NCBI GenBank assembly: GCA_020216575.1
Contig: JAIUYC010000036.1
Coordinates: 1-11,259, forward strand
Length of the DNA: 11,259 bases
Source: Coleofasciculus sp. S288
GTDB lineage: Bacteria > Cyanobacteriota > Cyanobacteriia > Cyanobacteriales > Coleofasciculaceae
Direction: 5' to 3'
Shown here in pieces: positions 7,910-11,259 of the stretch; position 1 is the stretch's first letter; every line of letters begins with the position of its first letter. A model generated the notes under the pieces. The model was given only the letters and a program-made list of their open reading frames with translations. It did not search any database and was not told the origin of the DNA. The translations under genes and the position numbers were made by a program.

Positions 7910-7933
7910 AATTGGTGAATATAATCACCAATT
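7910..7933. promoter_or_regulatory. 24-bp inverted repeat, probable operator of the parB-like/XRE divergent region
   Basis: AATTGGTGA (7910-7918) and TCACCAATT (7925-7933) are perfect 9-bp arms around a 6-bp spacer. The + strand hexamer TATAAT (7920-7925) sits across the spacer, a perfect -10 sequence reading toward the XRE gene, with TTGATA (7894-7899) upstream at a long 20-bp spacing. On the minus strand the same stretch offers TATATT. The site lies 27-50 bp upstream of the parB-like start codon. The location suggests repression of one or both divergent genes by the ParB-like or XRE protein. Confidence 0.5.
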
Positions 7934-8059
7934 CATTCAATCTACCAGAAGTCTGCGCTTCGGAGCGAGAAATTTCCTTTGTTGGTTGCCTTCGGGAGGG
8001 GTATTGATACTTGCTCTCTATCTGGTCTACTTTCTGCCCTTGAGCCTAGAATAGGTATT

Positions 8060-8419
8060 ATGAACAGTAAAGCCAAACGATTAGCCACCTTAGTGCGGGA
8101 GTTACGAGGCTCTCATAGCCAAGGCCAATTTGCCAAAAAACTGGGCATCAGTCGTTCGACCGTTACTTTGTGGGAATCCGGTCTGGCTTGGCCTGAGGCG
8201 GAAAATCTTCAAAAACTAGCTATCTTGAAGGGGTGGGATCTAGAAGAGATTCAAACCTACTTGGTAGAAGGAGAGCTACCTGAAAGGGAACCGTTAGAGG
8301 AGATATTGGATAGAGTGCGATCGCTTCCGTCCGAGGCATTGGCTAGAGTAGCGACAGTGGCAGTACAAACTTTGGCTGAGAGAACAAGCTCTACCGAGAA
8401 AGTTCCACTTAAAACCTAG
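8060..8419 (+). CDS. XRE-family helix-turn-helix transcriptional regulator
   Basis: A 119-residue protein. The N-terminal half is a Cro/C1-type HTH: KRLATLVRELRGSHSQGQFAKKLGISRSTVTLWESGLAWPEAENLQKLA (about 6-54), with the recognition-helix pattern GISRSTVTLWESG. The tail is acidic and helical (about 60-119), perhaps a dimerisation or partner segment. The ATG at 8060 is preferred: it precedes the HTH and has AGGT a few bases upstream. An in-frame TTG extension from 7979 adds only nondescript residues. It diverges from the parB-like gene across a 176-bp region carrying a 24-bp inverted repeat, so it may regulate that gene and itself. It converges on the RHH gene downstream. A HIP1 octamer lies within the gene at 8317. 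Confidence 0.85.
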   Translation: MNSKAKRLATLVRELRGSHSQGQFAKKLGISRSTVTLWESGLAWPEAENLQKLAILKGWDLEEIQTYLVEGELPEREPLEEILDRVRSLPSEALARVATVAVQTLAERTSSTEKVPLKT

Positions 8420-8505
8420 TTACTAGCGTGCCGCTACTAAGGTTGAGAGATTATACCGTTCTGGTGACAGTACTGATGATAGGTTGAGTGGGATGGTAAC
8501 TGTGT
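8420..8505. other. Short convergent intergenic region
   Basis: This 86-bp gap lies between the converging XRE and RHH genes. AGGTTGAG occurs twice about 40 bp apart, and there is an 8-bp palindrome CAGTACTG at 8468-8475. I see no clear bidirectional terminator. Confidence 0.35.
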
Positions 8506-8682
8506 TTACTGTTCTGCTTGGCTTTCTGATTTTGACTCAGGTAAAGAGCGGATAAGCTCTCGAAGTATCTCTGTTTTGCTTCTTTTGACCTGGTTGCAAT
8601 AAGACTCCAGACGCTGAAACTCTTCTTCTGTCAGGCGAAAGGTCATTTTCTTTTCGAGCGAAACGGAGTGCCTTGGACTCAT
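8506..8682 (-). CDS. Small CopG/MetJ-like ribbon-helix-helix protein
   Basis: A 58-residue protein starting at the ATG 8680-8682 and reading MSPRHSVSLEKKMTFRLTEE at its N-terminus. The pattern is RHH: a short strand (KKMTFRLT, about 12-19), helix A (EEEFQRLESYCNQVK) and helix B after the turn residues RSKTEILRELIRSL. A longer frame starting at 8850 exists, but its first 56 residues translate a hairpin and an operator-like repeat and look non-coding. An internal start at 8646 is also possible. RHH proteins of this size are DNA-binding repressors, often antitoxins or plasmid copy-control and partition regulators. No partner toxin gene is visible next to it. It is divergent from the 8872 gene, and the shared upstream region carries tandem GTATATGGC repeats, a natural site for an RHH dimer. 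Confidence 0.72.
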   Translation of the reverse strand: MSPRHSVSLEKKMTFRLTEEEFQRLESYCNQVKRSKTEILRELIRSLPESKSESQAEQ

Positions 8683-8696
8683 TTGACTTAGATGAC

Positions 8697-8746
8697 TGGC
8701 ATTATGCCATACAATAAGGACAGTTTGTATATGGCAAGTATATGGC
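8697..8746. promoter_or_regulatory. Tandem and inverted GTATATGGC repeats, probable RHH operator
   Basis: GTATATGGC occurs at 8727-8735 and 8738-8746, a period of 11 bp (one helical turn). An inverted partial copy, GCCATAC, lies at 8706-8712 within the near-palindrome TGGCATTATGCCA (8697-8709). The cluster lies 15-64 bp upstream of the RHH start codon and next to the extended -10 TGCTATAAC (8751-8759) that could drive the rightward gene. This spacing is typical of RHH repressor operators. Confidence 0.5.
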
Positions 8747-8750
8747 TTCT

Positions 8751-8759
8751 TGCTATAAC
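8751..8759 (+). promoter_or_regulatory. Extended -10 promoter element for the 8872 gene
   Basis: TGCTATAAC matches the extended -10 pattern TGnTATAAT with one mismatch. No good -35 hexamer lies at the normal distance, which fits an extended -10 promoter. Transcription would begin near 8766, giving a leader of about 105 nt that contains two hairpins. Confidence 0.35.
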
Positions 8760-8765
8760 AAATAC

Positions 8766-8835
8766 GGAGCTTAAAGGCTCCTAGCTCAAACAAGCTAAAA
8801 GGCAGACCCAGTGCTTTGACGGGCGGGGGTCTGCC
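8766..8835 (+). promoter_or_regulatory. Two hairpins in the leader of the 8872 gene
   Basis: GGAGC (8766-8770) pairs with GCTCC (8777-8781). GGCAGACCC (8801-8809) pairs perfectly with GGGTCTGCC (8827-8835) around a 17-nt loop. No T-tract follows the second hairpin, so a simple intrinsic terminator is unlikely. It may be a structured 5' leader or a remnant of a small repeat. Confidence 0.4.
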
Positions 8836-8871
8836 AATGGCTCTTCCCATCCAGGAGAAACCATACCCATC

Positions 8872-9441
8872 ATGGCAAATTCCACCGATTCAGGCACTCC
8901 AAAGTGCCGTACTACAGCCTATCAAGAGGGATATCAGCAAGCCCTATCCGACTTTGGGATCACTGAGCTACTTGAAAAGCTGAGTCATTTTAAAGATCCT
9001 GATTTTGATGTCCAACGGCTGCACCCGGAGCCAGAAGAACTCGATTCTTTAGCTGCAATACTCATCCAACAGTTGACCAATAGCCTCAACGGGAAGCTCA
9101 TCAGCAGTTATTTAAACGCTCAGCGTTACGGCAACTTTGACGTATTCTCTAGTCCGATTAGCCTGGAATTTCCGCAGTCAGCAAGCTTACCCTCCAACTT
9201 CCCTGATAGCGCACTGCCACCTCGTTTCTTGTACGGTAACAGAGTTCGCTTAGTTCCCGTCAGCGGCGACTCCGAATGGGGTGTGGTGATTGGACGCTTC
9301 TACAACTATGCTGCCCATCGCTGCCACTGGATGTGGCGTTACATCTTGTGGCTCAACCAAGCCAGCTTTAGTGCATCTTGGATAGCCACCACCACCGCTT
9401 GGGAGGAAGAGTTGGAGCCATATGCCGAGGAGCAAGGATGA
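8872..9441 (+). CDS. Hypothetical protein with Trp/aromatic-rich C-terminal domain
   Basis: A 189-residue protein of unknown function. The N-terminal part is helical and acidic (about 15-80: YQEGYQQALSDFGITELLEKL, EPEELDSLAAILIQQLTN). A Pro/Ser-rich linker follows (about 92-117). The C-terminal domain (about 118-185) begins GNRVRLVPVSGDSEWGVVIGRFYNYAAHRCHW and ends in WIATTTAWEEELEP. The W-G-V-V-I-G-R-F-Y pattern suggests a small beta-barrel (SH3-like) fold and resembles plasmid-encoded cyanobacterial hypothetical proteins I have seen, but I cannot name a family with confidence. There is no signal peptide or TM segment. The ATG at 8872 has AGGAG about 14 bases upstream, rather far. Its stop overlaps the next start (ATGA), so the two are translationally coupled. 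It is likely expressed from a promoter shared divergently with the RHH gene. Confidence 0.7.
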   Translation: MANSTDSGTPKCRTTAYQEGYQQALSDFGITELLEKLSHFKDPDFDVQRLHPEPEELDSLAAILIQQLTNSLNGKLISSYLNAQRYGNFDVFSSPISLEFPQSASLPSNFPDSALPPRFLYGNRVRLVPVSGDSEWGVVIGRFYNYAAHRCHWMWRYILWLNQASFSASWIATTTAWEEELEPYAEEQG

Positions 9442-9734
9442 GTAATCCCCGCCCCCTTGGTGAGCGAGAATTGAGGCTAATTGAGCTTTTTGCCAACTGC
9501 CGAGTCGAAATGACTCCTCAGCAATTTTACTCAAAATGGGCAGTGACTTACGCTCAGATGGCACAGCTATGCCGATGTGACATCATTACAGTCAATCGAT
9601 GGTTTCGGCGTGGGCGGAACTACCAACCCCCCAAGCATTACCACAAATGGTATCTAGCGTTAGCTGATATCTTTTTGGAGTCCTATGAGGACATTCCAGA
9701 AACGCTCATAAATCGCCTCTGTTCTGGTAGGTAG
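9438..9734 (+). CDS. Small helix-turn-helix protein, cyanobacterial plasmid type
   Basis: A 98-residue basic protein. It reads LRLIELFANCRVEMTPQQFYSKW and then an HTH-like core, VTYAQMAQLCRCDIITVNRWFRRG (about 36-59), where the pattern A-x3-C-x7-V-x2-W-F-x-R-G looks like a recognition helix followed by a basic turn. A C-terminal helical region ends DIPETLINRLC. I recall similar short HTH proteins in cyanobacteria, but the exact family name is uncertain. The ATG at 9438 is chosen over the in-frame 9378 because it forms an ATGA overlap with the upstream stop, and the 9378 extension (HHHRLGG...) is a shadow of the upstream gene. Inferred: a DNA-binding regulator working with the 8872 product. 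Confidence 0.75.
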   Translation: MSNPRPLGERELRLIELFANCRVEMTPQQFYSKWAVTYAQMAQLCRCDIITVNRWFRRGRNYQPPKHYHKWYLALADIFLESYEDIPETLINRLCSGR

Positions 9735-9833
9735 GAAAGCAAACATTTCACAGATTTGTCTTTTAGTCAAGAACAGAATGTCATTTTTTAAGACATCTTT
9801 CTTTTATTAGGGTAATTACAGACCATCAGCTAT

Positions 9834-9858
9834 AGAGGCGACTCAAAAAGTCGCCTCT
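9834..9858. terminator. Strong 10-bp hairpin, possible terminator or leader structure
   Basis: AGAGGCGACT (9834-9843) and AGTCGCCTCT (9849-9858) pair perfectly across a CAAAA loop. No T-tract follows on either strand, so it is not a classical intrinsic terminator. Cyanobacteria lack Rho and use a range of hairpins for 3' end formation, so either a terminator for the upstream pair or a leader structure for the downstream genes is possible. Confidence 0.4.
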
Positions 9859-9960
9859 GGCTACCAGCCCCAGTGGACGATTGGAGCCTGATTCCCAACA
9901 ATACCAGCCCAGCACGGCAACGGATGTGGGCGAGAGTGCAAAGCGTTCTCGTACCCAACA

Positions 9961-9967
9961 AGGAAGG
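9961..9967 (+). promoter_or_regulatory. Shine-Dalgarno sequence deciding the 9972 start
   Basis: AGGAAGG lies just before the ATG at 9972 (four bases after its end; seven after the first AGGA). It is the best ribosome-binding site in this stretch and favours the 44-residue ORF over the GTG start at 9873, which has no such site. Confidence 0.5.
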
Positions 9968-9971
9968 AAAC

Positions 9972-10106
9972 ATGACATCTCAACAACTTCAACAACCAGA
10001 AGATTGGAAGCACTCTTGGGTGATTGTCCGGCTTTTATCAGACCTTCAACAGCTTATGAAGGCGAAGCATGGTGTTGTAAAATGCCGTACTCAAGTCTTG
10101 CAGTAG
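9972..10106 (+). CDS. Small hypothetical protein, 44 residues
   Basis: Starts MTSQQLQQPEDWKHSWVIVR and continues with a helix-like LLSDLQQLMKAK before a basic tail. Not recognised. An in-frame GTG at 9873 would give 77 residues. Support is a strong Shine-Dalgarno sequence and position: it ends 11 bp before the next gene. The competing frame over the same bases (TTG start at 9881, running into the downstream gene) reads low-complexity STTSTTRR and looks like a shadow. Confidence 0.42.
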   Translation: MTSQQLQQPEDWKHSWVIVRLLSDLQQLMKAKHGVVKCRTQVLQ

Positions 10107-10117
10107 TAAAGAAAACA

Positions 10118-10543
10118 ATGAGTCAAAGCACACTTCCACTCCCCGAAGGACTGACGCCAGGGGATGGCCACCCCATGCCACCAGGAGAACACACAAATGG
10201 CTTGCACGCAGACCCAAAATTCGCTTTGGGAAACACCGCAGTCGGAATAGAAGCTCCAGGAGGAACAGAACACTACGCTTGTTTATTCCGAACTCAGCAT
10301 GCAGAAGATGCAGACTTCGAGGATGGAATGCTAACAAGTAGCTACGAGAAAGCCTTTGACTTGGCTTGCTCTTATGCAGCTCAGTCGCAGCAGCGCTTGG
10401 CTTACGTCATAGAGGCTCCTAAAAACAACTTCGGTTACGTCATACAATGGTTGCCAGGAGGCATTCACCCATGCTTAGCTGTACCTATAACTCAGCGAAA
10501 GGAAATGTACGAAACGTACATTAAGCCATCTCTATGGACTTGA
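10118..10543 (+). CDS. Hypothetical protein, 141 residues
   Basis: Not recognised. The first 40 residues are Pro/Gly-rich and probably disordered (LPLPEGLTPGDGHPMPPGEH). The compact part (about 42-141) reads VGIEAPGGTEHYACLFRTQHAEDADFEDG, then a helix SSYEKAFDLACSYAAQSQQRLAYVIEA, then NNFGYVIQWLPGG and a C-terminal helix KEMYETYIKP. This could be a small alpha/beta domain. No TM segment or catalytic motif is evident. ATG 10118 is chosen because upstream in-frame codons overlap the 44-residue ORF and look non-coding; its ribosome-binding site is weak, and 10082 is an alternative ATG. It overlaps the next gene by 10 bp, implying coupled translation and a shared function. Confidence 0.62.
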   Translation: MSQSTLPLPEGLTPGDGHPMPPGEHTNGLHADPKFALGNTAVGIEAPGGTEHYACLFRTQHAEDADFEDGMLTSSYEKAFDLACSYAAQSQQRLAYVIEAPKNNFGYVIQWLPGGIHPCLAVPITQRKEMYETYIKPSLWT

Positions 10544-11082
10544 GCGATCGCGATTACAAAGCCTATGTGGACGATTGGCAAGGTCGGGGCTATCGTCCGT
10601 CTTGGATTATCTGCTTCGTTCATTGGGAAGACTGTTTCCTGTTAATTCGCCCCTGGTATTCAGGTTGGTTTCTCCCGACAGCACACCTGGAAGTGGCTTC
10701 TAGCCTCGATCAAATTGTTAATCACCTAGAAACTGAGTATTACCTGCGCGGCTTAGTGGTAGAGGACGTGCTACCACCTGACACATGGATTGCCAACGCC
10801 AGGGACGCCGCACCTGATTTTCACCCAGCTTTGTTAATCCGTGTGGCACAGCAGCATGTTAGGGTCAGTGCAGGCAGCAGTTGGCTATGGTACAACCCTT
10901 ACCCACGCGAACAAGACGCTGAATTCTTAGGACACAGACTTGATAGGCAGTTCAAGCCAATTCGAGAGCGAAAGGGCATACAATTGCAACGGATACCAGA
11001 ACAGATCAATGCACCTGTCTACCACGTTGACACCAATCCCTGGCTCTGGAAAGAGGGGGATAGAGGCCGTCACCAGACTTAG
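10534..11082 (+). CDS. Hypothetical Trp-rich protein, 182 residues
   Basis: Not recognised. It contains ten tryptophans in 182 residues, many beside aromatic or proline residues: PSWIICFVHWEDCFLLIRPWYSGWFLPTA (about 22-50) looks like packed beta strands of a soluble domain rather than a TM segment, since charged residues interrupt it. A helix follows (LDQIVNHLETEYYLRG), then SSWLWYNPYP and a basic C-terminal region ending NPWLWKEGDRGRHQT. No signal peptide is seen. The start overlaps the upstream stop by 10 bp; a HIP1 octamer lies just after the start. It probably forms a unit with the 10118 gene. A MITE-like element begins about 50 bp downstream. Confidence 0.68.
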   Translation: MDLSDRDYKAYVDDWQGRGYRPSWIICFVHWEDCFLLIRPWYSGWFLPTAHLEVASSLDQIVNHLETEYYLRGLVVEDVLPPDTWIANARDAAPDFHPALLIRVAQQHVRVSAGSSWLWYNPYPREQDAEFLGHRLDRQFKPIRERKGIQLQRIPEQINAPVYHVDTNPWLWKEGDRGRHQT

Positions 11083-11135
11083 ATGCTCAGAATAGAGATA
11101 GCACTTTGAGTGATTCATCTAAATTTTGAATAGCT

Positions 11136-11235
11136 TATAGCAGTTCTCAGTTGCATAGACCGCATGGTAGGGTAGGGACACGATATATCATGTCCTTACA
11201 AACGCCTGTGTTCCACTCAATTGAAAAGCGCTATA
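11136..11235. mobile_element. 100-bp MITE-like element with terminal inverted repeats
   Basis: TATAGCAGTTCTCAGTTG (11136-11153) and the reverse complement of 11218-11235 (TATAGCGCTTTTCAATTG) match at 14 of 18 positions. The ends TA-TAGC and GCTA-TA fit insertion at a TA dinucleotide, as in IS630/Tc1-mariner-type elements. The interior is largely self-complementary and contains no ORF, so it would be mobilised by a transposase elsewhere. The sequence type (TATAGCxxTTxTCAxTTG with a GTAGGGACACG hairpin) resembles dispersed repeats of filamentous cyanobacteria. Confidence 0.6.
11172..11199. repeat. 28-bp imperfect palindrome at the centre of the MITE-like element
   Basis: GTAGGGACACGATA is followed by TATCATGTCCTTAC. 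The arms match at 12 of 14 positions and both differences still allow G-U pairing in RNA. It is preceded by a GGTAGGGTAGGG tandem. It forms the tip of the element's overall hairpin. Confidence 0.6.
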
Positions 11236-11259
11236 TCAGTCTCGCTCGCAAAGCCAATA

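Larger units (their letters stand above)
9735..9971. other. Gene-poor region with AT-rich hairpin and strong GC hairpin
   Basis: Two structures stand out. ATGTC (9778-9782) and GACAT (9792-9796) surround a T-rich loop and are followed by CTTTCTTTTATT, a weak intrinsic terminator candidate for the 8872-9734 pair. A strong hairpin follows at 9834-9858. A GTG-started frame from 9873 continues into the small ORF at 9972, so part of this stretch could be coding if that start is used. Confidence 0.45.

Noticed and set aside
7979..8059. TTG-started extension of the XRE regulator
   Set aside because: The ATG at 8060 has AGGT upstream and begins right before the HTH; the extension has no domain content.
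8683..8850. N-terminal extension of the RHH protein to 114 residues
   Set aside because: The added 56 residues translate the GTATATGGC repeats and the 9-bp hairpin, and RHH proteins usually begin near the strand at residue 60 of that frame.
9881..10117. In-frame N-terminal extension of the 10118 gene from a TTG
   Set aside because: It uses a TTG start without a ribosome-binding site and its residues (STTSTTRR and similar) look like a frame shadow of the small ORF at 9972.
1..11259. CRISPR array, tRNA, rRNA or intact transposase gene
   Set aside because: No regularly spaced repeats of 25-40 bp, no cloverleaf or rRNA motifs and no transposase domain were seen.

Overview
The window looks like accessory DNA, probably plasmid- or island-borne, of a cyanobacterium, most likely a filamentous one. 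The main base-level evidence is the octamer GCGATCGC (HIP1), which I located six times (about 1751, 2561, 3320, 6724, 8317, 10544) where chance predicts about 0.2. A short GTAGGGACACGATA-type dispersed hairpin repeat near the right end points the same way. The gene content is a plasmid-type helicase, a ParB-like protein, small HTH and RHH regulators, and several unknown proteins. No rRNA, tRNA, CRISPR array or intact transposase gene was seen.

Layout. (1) 2-3088 (+): the C-terminal part of a large SF2 helicase of the DNA-methylase/helicase fusion family, open at the left edge. (2) 3253-6592 (+): a two-gene module with a 17-bp overlap. It encodes a small Trypco1 (CU044_2847-family) protein and a 1008-residue protein combining a trypsin-like protease, a STAND NTPase (nSTAND1 type), a membrane anchor and a Cache-like extracytoplasmic sensor. 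(3) 6593-6812: non-coding DNA with HIP1-rich degenerate repeats. (4) 6813-7883 (-): a ParB-like protein with a Cys4 segment and a C-terminal RHH-like segment, containing a perfect 28-bp palindrome made of two head-to-head cyanobacterial DnaA-box-like nonamers. (5) 7884-8059: intergenic region with a 24-bp inverted repeat around a TATAAT. (6) 8060-8419 (+): an XRE-family HTH regulator. (7) 8506-8682 (-): a CopG-like RHH protein with tandem and inverted GTATATGGC repeats upstream. (8) 8872-9734 (+): two coupled genes, one unknown and one a small HTH protein. (9) 9735-9971: a non-coding stretch with a strong 10-bp hairpin. (10) 9972-11082 (+): three tightly packed small genes of unknown function. 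(11) 11136-11235: a 100-bp MITE-like element.

How they may work together. The most interesting unit is the Trypco1 plus trypsin-nSTAND pair, which has the hallmarks of an NTP-dependent biological conflict (immunity or programmed death) system: a protease effector, a STAND switch and a small partner. Its sensor is unusual, being a two-TM extracytoplasmic Cache-like domain where WD40 or TPR repeats are commonly found. The ParB-like gene, the XRE and RHH regulators and their repeat-rich upstream regions look like a maintenance and regulation block of a plasmid or integrative element. The helicase fits the same replicon and ends in a putative sliding-clamp-binding peptide. All functional links are inferences from sequence motifs and gene order.
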